Shown piece after piece: positions 1 through 11,900 of a DNA stretch of 64,000 bases. The notes beneath the pieces are model-generated. The model had not been told where the DNA came from. It ran no database searches and worked only from the letters and a program-made list of their open reading frames with translations. The stretch is taken from contig JAFCMP010000555.1 of assembly GCA_017506865.1 (NCBI GenBank), positions 124,001 to 188,000 of the forward strand, read 5' to 3'. The stretch's first letter is position 1. Each line of letters opens with the position of its first letter. A program made the position numbers and the translations under genes. Source of the DNA: Tribonema minus. Its lineage: Eukaryota > Sar > Xanthophyceae > Tribonematales > Tribonemataceae.

Positions 1-424
1 CGCCGCGCATTCGTCAGCAGCCGCTCGCCTGGCTGGATGAGACGAGCGCCGCTGTGCGCGTGTGGAGCGCTGACACAGCGCGCGTGCACCTGGCAGCGGA
101 CAGTGCATGCTGCACCGCCAAGACATAACTGGAGTGGTGTGAGGGATACGCACAAATAGTAGCGCTCTCACGACGCCTTGTTGCACGCGCGGGCGGCGAC
201 TGATGCGCGGCCTCGATGAGCACCACGCAAGTTAGTGCTGATGCCAGCACCTGACAACTCGCCCAACATGTGCTGCACGCTCCGGAGCAGATATGCGCCA
301 ACGCTCTGGTGGAACTGCGCCGTACTCCATGGCAGCGCAGCTACGGTCGTCAGACCTGACATGCTGCTGTGCTTTTGTGCCTCATCCGCTCCACCCATAA
401 CCACACAAAGCCCTGGCTGACGCA

Positions 425-640
425 TTCCTCCGTGGAGCTAACAAATGCGGGCAGCAGCAGGCACCTGCTAGTACAGGCAACAAACATCTCTGCGGTTTTG
501 GGTCTGTCCGCTATTGTGACTGCAGCTACGCCGCACCTGGCAACCTAGTGATGCCGCGCCCTGCCGCGGCGGCGATCACCTCCGCGCGCGCCTCAGTGGA
601 GCTGACGAAGTGCGCGCCAGCGGCACGCGCCATCTAGCAC
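425..640 (-). repeat. Echoes of the aldolase exon 3' edge and donor
   Basis: The sequence at 541-640 repeats the last part of the aldolase exon and the first part of its intron (compare 702-790 and 640-715) with scattered changes, including the shared line ctccgtggagctgacgaag. A third, more decayed copy lies at about 425-500, where cctccgtggagctaacaaa and ctctgcggttttgggt recur. The copies lie downstream of the real exon in gene direction and have stops or indels, so they are not read as coding. Confidence 0.75.
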
Positions 641-701
641 AGGTACTAAGCAACTCTACGGTTTTGGGTTTGCTGTATTTGTAACCGCACCCGCAACGCA
701 C

Positions 702-972
702 CTGGCAAACTGGTGATGCCGAGCGCTGCCGCGGCGGCGACGACCTCCGCGCGCGCCTCCGTGGAGCTGACGAAGCGCGCCCCTGCAGCGGCCGCAGCGC
801 GCACCGCGTCCGGCGACGAAACGCTCGAGGCGCCCACCGTAAGGAGTTGTTGCTGCCCAAAGGTTGAGGCGAGCGTCGCGATGGAGCGCGCGAACAGCGG
901 CGTGTCGGCGGTCACGGACACGGCGTTGAAGCCCGCGGCCGCGAGCGCGTGCGCTATCGCTGCCACCTGGCG
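702..972 (-). CDS. KDPG/KHG-aldolase-like protein, one internal exon of a partial gene
   Basis: This exon lies on the minus strand between a good acceptor (ctcgccag, ending at 973) and a good donor (CCAG/gtgcgt). It encodes about 90 residues starting VAAIAHALAAAGFNAVSV and ending LGITSLPG. The order of parts matches class I KDPG/KHG aldolases (eda family): an ALAAAG-xxx-V-V helix-strand, a T-x-TP stretch, a VGASSV-SSPDAV segment (usual form VGAGTV), AAAGARFVSS, and a final LPG. These enzymes split 2-keto-3-deoxy-6-phosphogluconate to pyruvate and glyceraldehyde-3-phosphate, or act on 4-hydroxy-2-oxoglutarate. The catalytic Lys region would lie in a later exon beyond the left end, so activity cannot be judged. 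The first exon was not found with confidence; a frame ending LLAAGLNV at about 1200-1260 is only a possibility. The family call rests on residue pattern alone. Confidence 0.55.
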
Positions 973-1216
973 AGGAGCGCGTAGATGCGTGTGTGGGTGG
1001 GGTGATGTGGAGCGCATGTAAGGGTCGAGCGCTGGTGCCTGGCGCGGGGTGCTGTGCCAGTCCGCACGGTGTGTGATGATGAGGCGCGGCGCGCTGCGCA
1101 TGATAGAGGGGTGTGCATGCAGTCGACGAGAGGCTATGCCATGCATGTACACGGAGCGGTATAGTTTAGAGGAGCGTTTAGCGGCACCGCCTGCGGACAT
1201 TGAGGCCCGCAGCCAA

Positions 1217-1384
1217 CAGTGAGTCTACCATGGCCGTTGCCTGTTGAGTTGTAAGGTATGAGCGTCGTACATCAGACAACGCCAGGTTGGGTGTGATATA
1301 CAGTGAGTCTACCATGGCCGTTGCCTGTTGAGTTGTAAGGTATGAGTGTCGTACATCAGACAACGCCAGGTGGGGTGTGATATA
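1217..1384. repeat. 84-bp tandem duplication
   Basis: Two adjacent copies, 1217-1300 and 1301-1384, both start cagtgagtctaccatggcc and end gtgtgatata. I see two mismatches in 84 positions, so the duplication is recent or kept similar. It sits in the putative shared 5' region of the aldolase and gluconolactonase genes. The minus strand stays open through both copies, giving a repeated YLTTQQATAMVDSL peptide, which may be chance. Confidence 0.9.
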
Positions 1385-1428
1385 GTTACCCCCAGTAATT
1401 TATTGAAATACTGGGGGTAATTATATCA
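1378..1428. repeat. Hairpin: 23-bp inverted repeat with 5-base loop
   Basis: The left arm 1378-1400 and right arm 1406-1428 pair at 21 of 23 positions around the loop tattg. The core TTACCCCCAGTA / TACTGGGGGTAA is perfect. It overlaps the end of the second 84-bp copy. It could be a cruciform or RNA hairpin, or a tiny remnant of a foldback element. No target duplication is obvious. Confidence 0.85.
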
Positions 1429-1966
1429 GGGTGTATCATGCTTGAGTATATACCAGCCTTTCGCATCAAAAAAGCAGGCACAAGGTGTCGGGGAGCATAT
1501 ACGGGCCTGAGGCCGGGGGATGCACTTCGTGATCACGTGCACTTCATTCTCACCTCATGAGGCTGCACGCCCCTGAGCACAGCCAGCAAGGGCCTGGGCG
1601 GCAGATAGCATTGCACGCCGTAAACTCCCAGCACCAATAGCAGAGCAACAAGTCGCACCGCTCGCATAATCCAGAGACAAAGATCTCCAGCTCCACCAAC
1701 CCAGTTCGCAAGCGTCCAAGCGCAACTTCACGATTAGGAGGCTCCGATTCGTGACAGCTGAGGCGATTTGTTGTGCCTTGTGTGGATCTTCAGATGAATA
1801 AACTTCAAGATCAAGTTGCACTTGTGAAGATCTCGTGCTCTGAGCGTGCTGACCGTGCCTGTTTTTAATTGGCGAAGGAACAACTCACGTGGTTGAGAAG
1901 ACGACAGATTGTCGCTATCGCCATGCGCTGGTGAATGCCGCCTAGTGCATATCATCTACGGCAGGA

Positions 1967-4900
1967 ATGCGCCAATATGGCAACGACACGACGCCGACAC
2001 ACGGACAGCCGGATTGGATGCAAGAGCACAGTCGCATGAGCAGATGGACACGCTGGCTGCCCCGGCTGACGGCCGATAGGGCCTGGCTGGTGTTCTTCCT
2101 GCCCGCGCTTTTCAGCTATCTATACATGCTGCGCAGTCAGCTCAACACGAAGCAGACCCTGGGCAGCGTGGAGAGGCTGTCCCCTCTGCTGGACGAGCTG
2201 ATTGATCCTGCAACACGAATAGAGGTCAGCAAGTGTCACGCAAACATTGGTTCGCCAAGTGCTTGCTAGCAAACGTTACCGCCGGCTTGACTTCTGCCGC
2301 TGCGCACAGTAAAAGCTGAATTCAGTGATGATGTTTTGCCAATTTGATGCACTGAAGACCCCAGCGCCTTCTCTGCCGTGAGACTGCCGCCCCCTCTGTT
2401 GACTTCCACATCTTTTGTACACATGCTGTACCGGCTGAACCGTGTGGTCAGAAAGAAATGCCTTGTTGCACACGAAAGAGTTTTGTCATGCGTGCTGTCC
2501 CCAGTTGTGTGTCTGCCCGCATGCAACATTGAAATCCTTACCACCGCACTCACTGCCTACACCTTTCCACCCACGCCTCAGGTCGTCGCGGAAGGGTTCG
2601 GATGGGCGGAGGGGCCGGTGTGGGTATCAGACAAGGAGCAGGGCCGCGAGTACCTGCTCTTCAGCGACGTCGTGAACAACAGAGTATGGAAGTGGGAGGA
2701 GGGAGGGGGGCTGTTCACGCTGGGCAAGACGGTGTTTCTGGAGCGCAGCGGCTGCAGGTACGGTGAAGCTCTACATAATAGGCTTGGGTGAGGTGCACGT
2801 CGTCTGTGATGGCAGACTTTTCAGGCATGCTGGTTGGAACTGGCGCAGCGGATGTATGCTCTGATGGCAGACGCAGGCGCTCACTGTGACTGCGCGGAGC
2901 ATTGTCCTGCAATCACTGCCAGACTGTGCAAGTAAAAGCGAAGCTGAGAGCTGTGGACTGCAGGCTATTCACCAGTGGCGCTAGCAGAGTGCAAGACTCG
3001 CGTTGGACCGCTGCCCATCCTGAGCCAGTCTGCAATGTAGTGTGAGTACTGTATGACCCTACAAGCTCATGTACATGGCATGGTGTGGCGCAGCGCAAAC
3101 TAGCCTGTTGTACATGCATGCACCACTGTCCACCTCAGCATGCACGCTTGAAGTGCGTGGGTCTACAGTGCGTGGGCTCTTGTGCATATGTACACCACCG
3201 AGCACTGCTGCAGACAACACAATTCGAGCCTACATCAACCTATCTCTTCATTCAAGTCGAGTGTTGATGATGCGACTCTGCCGCGTATGTGTTGCATCTG
3301 CAATCAGGACTGATGCTGAGCGCTGCGCGCAGCTGAAGGAGCCCGGCGCGAATGGGCTCGCACGCGTACCCGCTTCCCTCGTCGGGAATGACAATGACGT
3401 CGTGCTGGCAATGTGCGAACATGGCGAGGTAATTGCCAGCTGATAATCATGAAAGACTGCTGCGCTTCATGAGCGAATACTGCCAGGTAACTGCCGACTG
3501 CTCATCGTTACCACCCTCACCATCATCAGCAGCAGCAGCAGCAGCAGCAGCATCACACTGGCATGCTTGATAAACACGGCAGTAATGCAGCGGCATGATG
3601 CGTGATCGCCAACTTTCGATGTGGCGAGGTGTCGCTGTACCGCCTTTGACACCTCTTGCTTGAGGTGTCTCAGACTTCTTTTTTTTTTGGCTTCACTCAA
3701 CACCGCTCTCCCCATGCTTGTGCTACGCAGCTGCGCGCTTCTGTGCCTCTAGTAATGACCATATGCGAGTGCAAGAAGGCGTGTGCACCGCAGCAGCTGC
3801 GATGACGCAGCTCACAACCACTGCTGGCTGCACGCTATGCAACGCCGTGGAGCATCAACACTCAGCACACTGACGCATCAGCACTGCAAGCTCTGCCGTC
3901 GCCAGCCCCCATGCCATGAAGATGGCCTGTAACCGTGCACACATAAGTCCGCGGGGAAGCTGGGAGCTTCATGTGTCTCCCTTGCGCTGAGGCGTGCCCT
4001 TGTGACTGAGCACTGTGCGAATAGCACTCAGTGTGCCCTCATGTGGGCCTCCATGTACATCGTTAACTGCCTCTGACATGCATTCATGAGTGCCTTTAGT
4101 GCAGTTGGCAGCCGACCATCGAGCGCGTTTCGCCCCGTGCGACCGCGCCACAGCGGCGCACGTGCAAGCACTATGAAGATGTCACTTTTGAGCAACTCCT
4201 CCCTCACGCGCTTGCACGCGGCCTCCTTATATACGTCGCCAATGGCGGCTGACCTTCGAGCTCACGCGTCCGTGTGCCTTAAGTGCTGTCATCGGCTGGC
4301 AGTCGAGCGCGCGTTGCGCCCCGCGCGACCGCGCCACGGAGGCGCGCGCGTGAGCACCATGCGGCTGTCGCTTTCCCCCACTTGTACAAGCTGTGTCGGC
4401 TGCGATGCGCGCTGCTAGCGTAGGCTGACCGTCGAGCGCGTTCGCCCGTGTGCCCGTGTGCCGCAGCGGCGCGTGTCCCTGATGCGGCCCGACGGGACCA
4501 AGGTGGCGCTGGCCACGCACCACGACGGCAGGCGCCTCAACAGCCCCAACGACCTGGCCTTCGGCAAGAACGGTGAGCGCTGCTGCAACGCGCTGCTCAT
4601 CCGCTTAGGGTCAGGGTTAGCGCACGTGACGTACGCTCGCTGCAGCGTTTGTGCTGCACCTAGACCCGCAAGGCCTCGCAGCGGTAGGCAACAACGGCGC
4701 AGGCATGGGGTATGCTGGTCATGCGAGGCGCGCGCAACCGCAGCAGCAGGCGGGGCTGCCAGGCGCGGCTGGCCACCGCAAAAGGCGGTTGACACGTGAA
4801 CTGCGATGCACGCCATGCGGCAGTGCTCAAACAGTCGACCGCCGCGGGCGACCATGCAGCTGCGTCGGCTGTGTGTATGTATGCGCGTAGATGATGCAGA

Positions 4901-7900
4901 CAAGTTCATCGGCGCTCACGCCTGCGCGCAAGCGCTGTACTTCAAAGTATAAGTTCCACCTTTCTGCGTATAACTTCCACCTCTCTGCATTTTGTCGCAC
5001 GTGTGAAAGACGCTGAGCATTGTCTCACGCCTAATGACCATACATCGGCAGCCTGTTTACACCAGGTTTCTGGGTTCCATGAGAGTTTAGAGTGTGTGCT
5101 GGGTTTGTTCCACGACGTGGCGCTGGCAGCTGCATCCGCAGCGTCCTCCATACACTCCTTTGCAGTGCCAGGCATCTGGCAGCCTCTGGCACTCAACTTT
5201 CAAAAGCCAGTTGCGAGTGCTGCTCGATGTCACTGGCGCGGCCACTTGCAATGGCTGTGCTACAGCAACAGGAAGAACATTCCCCTGCATCAACTACACA
5301 TGGTGACGTGCCACTCTGCATCGACCCGCCCCCTCGATGTCACTGCCGCGGCCACTCGTAATGTCTGTGCCGCAGCAACAGGAGTCACACTCTTTTCCCT
5401 GCTTCAACTTCACATGGTGACGTGCCGCTCTCCATACGACCACCGCGGGGGGTGCCTCCTCCAGGCAACCTGTACTTCACGGACTCGTCGTACTGGCTAC
5501 ACTACACCCCCTTTATTCAAGCACACATGGTGACGTGCCAGCCTATGTATCCCCCCCCCGGTGCCCCCAGGCGACCTGTACTTCACGGACCCGTCCTACG
5601 GCCTGAACGAGCTGGAGGCGTCGCCGGAGCGCGAACTCGACGTCAACGGCGTGTACAGGATCCGCGCCGCGCACGTCAAGAAGACGCTGCTCCTGCGGCA
5701 CGACGGGCCGGCGCTGGCGACGGACGGCCTTAAGAAGCAGCAGCAGCAGCAGCAGCGGGACCTGCAGCAGGGTGATGCTCAGCAGCAGCAGGGGGCGGTG
5801 GAGCTGCTGGAGGGGGACATGTCTCGCCCGAACGGCATCGCGTTCTCGCCGGATTTTGACGGGTATGTAGGCTGCGACGCGTACGCCTGTAGCGACGGCG
5901 GCGCATTGCCGCATGCATCTGTGAGACAGCGGCTGCGGGCTGCGACCGCAGTGTGTGCATCTCTTGCTGAGCGTATCGCCGCGTGGTCAGCAGCATGCCG
6001 CAGTGTTCCTCGCTCGAGGGAGACTGGGACGCGACCATTGTGTGGGTTCTGCAGCCTCCACCCTTGCAGCAGTGCCGCTGAACCACGGCACGCGCTTCAT
6101 CGGCTTTGTGCACTAAAGATCACACTATGCTCATCCAATTGGCCGGTGTTTTGCTGTGTCTGATGCCGGTACGTGTCCCTTTTTTTGGCACTCAGGACGC
6201 AGGCCACCCCTGCACTACTGCCATGCTCTGTACATTCGGTGGTGGCCGTGTGTCGCGGCTGCGCGCTCTCGCGGCGCCGGCCGCTTCATGTTCAGCTTTG
6301 AAGTACGCCGCTAACCGGCCCCTGGAGAGTCACTCCCTCGCTGTCTGCGCTCAACGCATTGCGTACTGGCAATGAGCGCAGTGAACTTCTGTAAAAGTCA
6401 CCGAGGCTTGGCATCTTCAACTAGAGATGACTCATAGCTATTGAGATGGCTAAGACTATGAAAACAAATCAAAACATCGTAGAGCTCCCAGTGACAAGGT
6501 GCGGTTGGCCGTCATATTGATTGCCTTCCACCAAGAACCGTGGTCGCCGCTGCTGCGGCAATTGGCCACCACGAGTCAAACAGCATTGTACGCGTCCCCG
6601 GCTCGCTCGCCGCAGGCTGTACGTCGCCAACTCGGACAGGGCGCGGCCGCACGTGCGCGCGTACAAGGTCTCTAAGAGCGGGCGCCTGAGCGAGGGGCGC
6701 GTGTTCTTCGACGCGACCCCCCTCGCCGCCGGCCGCGTCGGCAACCCCGACGGCCTCAAGGTGGACGCCAAGGTACCTACTCCCGCTGCAGAAGTACGTG
6801 ATTCGCCCTTGTTGTGTGTGCAAGGTTTGGTGGCCGAGCCATGGCACCGCATGCGGCGCGACTGATTTTGCTTCAGTGATGAGTTTGACACGTGGTATTT
6901 GATGCGGCCCCCCTAGCCGCCCGCGGCATCGGCAGCCCCGACGGCCTCAAAGTGGACGCCAAGGTACGTGACGCAGCAACGCGCATGAGCGCTCCTTTTG
7001 CGTTTGGGGCTCGATGATCGAGCCATGACGCCGCATGCGGCGCGACTGATTTGCTTCAGTGATGAGTTTGACATGTGATATTTGATGCGACCCCGCTCGC
7101 CGCCGGCTGCGTCGGCAACCCCAACGGCCTCAAAGCGGATGCCAAGGTACATCGCGCAGCAGCAGTGCGCAACGTGCAATGTGCTTGCTTTGGAGCACGC
7201 AGACTTCCTGGTGTACAGATGATGCTCGCAAACGACGGCGGCACCATGCTAGTAACGCTCACCCTAACCCTAACCTGGCACTTTCAACAGGTGGCCTGAA
7301 GGTAAGACTCAAACTTAAACCCTCACACCAAACTCGCACTTCACATGATGCAGTGCTATGTAGAAGTTGCGCTGCGTCGGTGCCACGGCTTCAAGGCATG
7401 CATGCGCGCTCTTCGCAGCGCTGCTTGTGTCTCCAGAACGCAGCACACCTGATGGTACAATGGCGGGGTACGGACGCGTGTTTGTCAAGCCTTGAAGTGC
7501 TGACTTGGTGGCATTGCGTGCCCCTTGTACTTTTTATTGATTCTGGCTCAGGGCGCGAAAAAGCCCAGATGAACGGCATCTAAACTTGCTGCACGGAATC
7601 TACACGTCATGTGACAGTCTGAAAGTGTCTCAATGATAGCCACTCAAACGACGCCCCTTGTACTTTTTATGCCCCTTGTACTTCTATCGAGTGCCCTTGC
7701 AGCTGAAACCAGGTGTTTGTTGGCTTTGCTGTTTGTTGCACAGCGCACTGTGGCCTGCGAGGTGGCCTGTATCACTTGCCGTGGTCCACGGCGCGCTGGC
7801 AATACGACGCAACCTGGTAGAGCGTGCATAATTGCCGGGGCCGGGGTGGTTGAGCCACAACACCCCATGGCCCAGTGCGAACTTGTTTACCAAGGTACTG

Positions 7901-8154
7901 AAACAGAGACTACTATGATCATTTGCCAAATGTCAAGCGCACTATTAACGCCACGTTTTCTGATGTATTCTGCATCACAGGGGAACGTCTTTGCCACCGG
8001 GCCGGGGGGCGTGCTCATTCTTTCCCCCAAGGGAGAGCATCTCGGTACTGTTTTGACGGGCGTCAAGACGGGGAATGTCGCGTTCGGCAGCGACGGTTAT
8101 CTGTACATTACGGCCAATGACATGTTACAAAGAGTCAAATTACGACGATCATGA
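1967..8154 (+). CDS. SMP-30/gluconolactonase-family protein with N-terminal membrane anchor
   Basis: Seven exons join in phase: 1967-2224, 2582-2757, 3308-3428, 4467-4572, 5571-5862, 6616-6772 and 7981-8154, giving 428 codons including TGA. Family signatures appear in order: EGPVWV and LLFSDVVNNRVWKW near residues 90-125, EPGANGL and CEHGERRV, RLNSPNDL, DLYFTDPSYGL, RPNGIAFSPD, LYVANSD, GNPDGLKVDAKGNVFATGPGG, and DGYLYITA at the end. The fold is a six-bladed calcium-binding propeller; members hydrolyse lactones such as gluconolactone, so the exact substrate is inferred. Residues about 40-56 (AWLVFFLPALFSYLYML) form a likely signal anchor, so the enzyme may be lumenal or secreted. A Gln-rich insert (5734-5800) interrupts one blade. 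Met 18 and Met 24 are alternative starts. Exons 4, 5 and 6 have echoes in adjoining introns. Confidence 0.88.
4101..4375 (+). repeat. Two upstream echoes of gluconolactonase exon 4 acceptor edge
   Basis: Copies at about 4101-4190 and 4282-4375 resemble the real acceptor region at 4425-4500. All three share a core like ccgtgcgaccgcgccacrg followed by ggcgcgcgtg; the real one reads gccgcag/CGGCGCGTGTCCCTGATG. The copies carry the first bases of the exon and then diverge into intron-like sequence. Confidence 0.7.
5280..5520 (+). repeat. Upstream echoes of gluconolactonase exon 5 acceptor edge
   Basis: The string cacatggtgacgtgcca or a close variant recurs at about 5297, 5410 and 5524, once per unit. 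At 5440-5500 the sequence ctccaggcaacctgtacttcacggactcgtcgtactggc is an echo of the real edge cccag/GCGACCTGTACTTCACGGAC at 5566. It ends in a different frame and runs back into intron sequence. Confidence 0.75.
6890..7160 (+). repeat. Two downstream echoes of gluconolactonase exon 6 donor edge
   Basis: Copies at about 6895-6975 and 7077-7160 repeat the end of exon 6 (TTCGACGCGACCCCCCTCGCC to GACGCCAAG/gtacct). Both keep the coding sense of the VGNPDGLK region and an intact GT donor (gacgccaag/gtacgtg and gatgccaag/gtacatc). Each is preceded by the same intron sequence, gcgcgactgattttgcttcagtg. Confidence 0.85.
7531..7655. repeat. Dispersed repeat, member 1
   Basis: This roughly 125-bp segment in the last gluconolactonase intron closely matches 57264-57393 on the same strand and the reverse complement of about 48556-48700. 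Shared landmarks are ttttattgattct, gctcagggc, aaagcccagatgaa, acggaatctac and gtgtctcaatg. A small hairpin (gggc-gcgaaaaa-gccc) sits inside. I see no coding capacity. Confidence 0.75.
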
Positions 8155-8920
8155 AACTTCATGACCCCTGCCCCTATCGCTCGCTCTTGCTGCATCACTC
8201 TTTGCCTTTGCATTTGGTATTGTGCGAAGGGCATCAGCGCATGATGGATGATGCAACTTGACGACGACAATGTGCATGCGTTTTGAGTGCGAGCGTGCTG
8301 TTTATTGCGCGGGCAGTCGTTGATGGTAGCAGTAGTGTTTGCACAGGTAGTGCGGCCTCTTCAATGATGATCAACATTAATGCTGTAGTTGGATTGCATT
8401 GTATATGCCTGCGCTTGTCCACACAGCGTGTACCAGCAGTCAGTGTCATGCGTTGCGCTTAGCATGCGCTACCTGTGAATATGAAAGGCCATGCAACTGT
8501 TTCAAGTGACAGCTGCTCAGGCGAAGATGTATGAGAAGTGTGCACTGTCTGCACAGGCCGTCTACCATATGGCGCCGGCGCGTGGCACAAAGCTGGGTTG
8601 GCCCGCTGTGTATCACGCTGAGTACCTAAGGCACACACGTTGCTTGTGCTGACGGAACAGTTCTGCGTCACCTACCACAACATCTGGTTGCGCGGTTGCT
8701 TGCAGCAGTGGGCATGCCTCAGCTGGCTACCTACTGTAGTATGTAGGTAAAGCTTGGCCTTTCAGGGGACAAGGCTCAGGGTGGGGGGGGGGGGGCAGTA
8801 GATTAGGGCTAACCCTAACCCTACATATCTCCTTTCAGAGAAGTTCACTTTGCAGATCATGAACTTTTTTTTTTCACTGAGAGGAAGACGCACCACTCTG
8901 TCCAAGCCACGACATCTGTG
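8155..8920. other. Intergenic region between gluconolactonase and malate dehydrogenase
   Basis: No gene is seen. The stretch includes a G run (8785-8797) and a TTAGGG/CCCTAA-like patch at 8804-8824. The malate dehydrogenase promoter should lie in the right half. Confidence 0.5.
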
Positions 8921-11900
8921 ATGCTTTCCGCCATGAAACCAGCGCTGAGGGTGGCCTCCCCCCTCGCCACCAGGGCTCTGGGCCTGGAGGCTGCACGATC
9001 TTTCTCCAGCTCCAGATCTGCCCAGGCGAAGGTGCGTATTTGCTGCACTTGCTGATGAGATAGCATTAATGTATTGCTTTTGCATGTAACCACCTGATGC
9101 ATAGCTAAGAGATGAGTATGCTGGTGCCATGTGGGCTCTCTTGGCCGGCTGCGGGAGTCAGGCGCGAACTTCTTCGCTTTTTCCGTGCCGCTGCGAGCCC
9201 GACGAGATCCACTCATGTTGCCCTGTCCTCTGCCCTTGTGCCTTCCAAAATAAAAGTCGAAGGCTTTCGTTGGCACTCCTACACGCTTGCATTGAGCTTC
9301 AGACCCATGGACTAGCAAATGTGTAGTGTTCTGTTCAAGTGGGTTTGCTGAAGCTCCGCCACCACAACTGTCGGCCGCTCTTTGGTACGCCTCAGCCTGG
9401 GGCTGCCTAGCTCAAACTCTCAAAGGAAGCTGGACACACTTCAAATGCAAGAGGTTGCTTCTGCTGACATCACATTACGATTCTCTGACGTTTGTTGCAA
9501 CTTACACCAAGCATGGACAACATCAACTGCGTTGCCTCCGTGCGTGCTGTGAATGTCTGCACAGGTGACCGTGGTGGGAGCTGCTGGCGGCATTGGACAG
9601 CCCTTGTCTCTGCTGCTGAAGCTCAGTGGCAAGGTGCGCACTCGAAGTCTTGCTTCTTCTCAGCTCCTCGGTTCTGTAAAGCAAATGAATTTATGTAGTG
9701 AGCTGATGTACACAGCCCCGCAATGGAGAACATAAACTTGACAGGATACTCATGAAATTCAACAGCAGGGCATACAAATTCATCAAGATGGTAAGCTGCT
9801 GAGCATTACGTTCCCTGAGTGGGCCAAGCAGCTTTGCTGACTATATTGCCCAGCAGCTTGTGATATAGTTCAAGTGCCGCATTTCGACGGAGCTGGTCCA
9901 ATGCCTGTAGTGCAAGCACAGAACTCAACTACTACCTGTCGTCAGGACAAGATCCACAGATCTCACTGGCATATGATGGTCAGGGTGTGCGCTTGTATTG
10001 ACAGTTGAGTGCAGCATTATTGTTGACTGCATCGCACTTGATTTCTGCACGCAACAGCCAAACAACACAGGTGCTGCTGCAGCATTGGTGTTGCGGCATG
10101 TAGGCTGGGATGTTACTGTTCAAGGTTGCTGGTCGATCAATGTCACGCTGCTCTTCACATACGAGTTGAAGTTGCCAGTCACGACAGTGGCGCAGTGCTA
10201 CTCCGATTAATTATGCTTACACCAGTGCGCAAAGCATGACATCGTAGTCGTAGTTGAAGTGAGAGGGCGTTTGAGAGGCCACTTGCACCTCACAGTCAGC
10301 AAATATAATAATGGTGGCACTCTTCGACTCGTAGCCAATTGCTGCAGCTGCGGAGACCACGGTTATTTGTGGAAGGCACTCGTGGCTAGCCACACCTTGT
10401 CACCTGGAGGTATGAACTTGAATTTCTTTCCGTAATTGCTGCAGAACACTGAACCAGAAAACAGCACATGCGGGTTCTGGTCCCTGCCACACTCGCCGTC
10501 TCGTCCAATGCGGAAATCTCATCGTCACCAGTGCTACGACACATTGACCAGCATGCTGATGGGGATGCCCGCATTGCAACAAGCATGCTGAAAGTTACCA
10601 ATGTAGCAACAACTTTTTTTTGCCCCAACTAAAGATGGAGGGCATCACTGGCAATGCGCTGGAGGGTCATTCTGATTCTGGAAGACACCTACGGATGTAT
10701 GTGTTGCCAGGATCAAGCCACCCTTGTTTGGCTTCCAACAGCACGAGAGAACTGTTTAAGGCCTCATCAACCGCGGCACGCATCCCACTCGCATGACTCC
10801 CTTCACAGGTGGACCACCTCTCTCTATATGACCTGGTGGGAACGCCCGGTGTGGCAGCGGACCTGAGCCACTGCAACACCAACGGGAAGGTGACGGGGCA
10901 CAAGGGGGCCAGCGAACTCAAGGCGGCGCTGCAGGTAAGCGCTGTACTTCAAGTGTGAAGTTTGTGACCACGCTATCATGATGTGATGCTGGCAGCGGAT
11001 TTGAGCCACTGCAACATTAGCGGGCAGGTGACTGGGCAAAGGATCCCAACTGGAGGCAGCGCGCAGGTCTGTATGTACTTCAAGAGTGAAGTATGTGTAT
11101 GTAGGCAGTGAATCATGACGCGATGTCGTCGTTGATCTGTTTGAGATGGCGTCGCATCATGTGCGTGTTGTGGTACCTGAGCCACTGCAACACCAGCGGG
11201 AAGGTGACAGGGCATGAGCGGCCCCAGCGATAAGAAGACGCTGCAGCTATGCATATGTGATGAGTCGCAACGGTATTGTACCGTTGGGTTGGGTGACATG
11301 CGCGTCAGCTCATGTATGCGCCATACTAACAGACCGGCGGTGCTTCAGTCTGGATGTGAACGACCTGGGCGCGAGGAGCTTGCATAGTGAGGCGAACGCG
11401 GTGCTGTAGGTGCAGTGCGCAGTGCGGTCACATTGCGTACGAGAGACCGACTTAGCAGCCTCAGGTCATGCAGAGACTATACCAGTGAGTACCAGCGATC
11501 ACAGTACCCCGACGCCAGATGCGCTTTCATTGGCCTGCGGACGCAGGAGCAGGTGCTTGTGGTACGTCTGCTGATACTTGCTGTAGAGCCTGCTGTAGCA
11601 GCCGCTTACACAATTTGGTGGACACAGAGCGCACCGGGCGCGCTGACACTGTCAAGGTGACCTCAGGCATACGGCAGTAGTATATGTGGGACGCCCGTTA
11701 AAGCTGATGTGACTGATGTGACTGATGTCGATCACGTACTACGAGTATCGTTTTGCACTCGTCTGTTCACTGTACATGGTTTCTCTATGTGCATGTGCAT
11801 CACATGTATACCTTGGATGTGTATGATGTTGATCTGTGCTGTTCAAGTCTGGCGATTAAAGTCTGGCTCCAAGTCAGCGCTCACCCATATCGCGCTCGCG

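Larger units (their letters stand above)
1201..1966. other. Intergenic stretch between the aldolase and gluconolactonase genes
   Basis: No exon with family support is seen here. The stretch separates two divergently oriented genes and probably holds both 5' regions. It contains the 84-bp tandem duplication and the 23-bp-arm hairpin listed separately. The rest, 1430-1966, is unremarkable mixed sequence with no clear TATA box or repeat. Confidence 0.5.

Noticed and set aside
1178..1363. Minus-strand frame ending MVDSLLAAGLNV as the aldolase first exon
   Set aside because: The motif resembles the aldolase N-terminal helix, but the tandem duplication keeps the frame open by itself and no donor leads in phase to the 972 exon with confidence.
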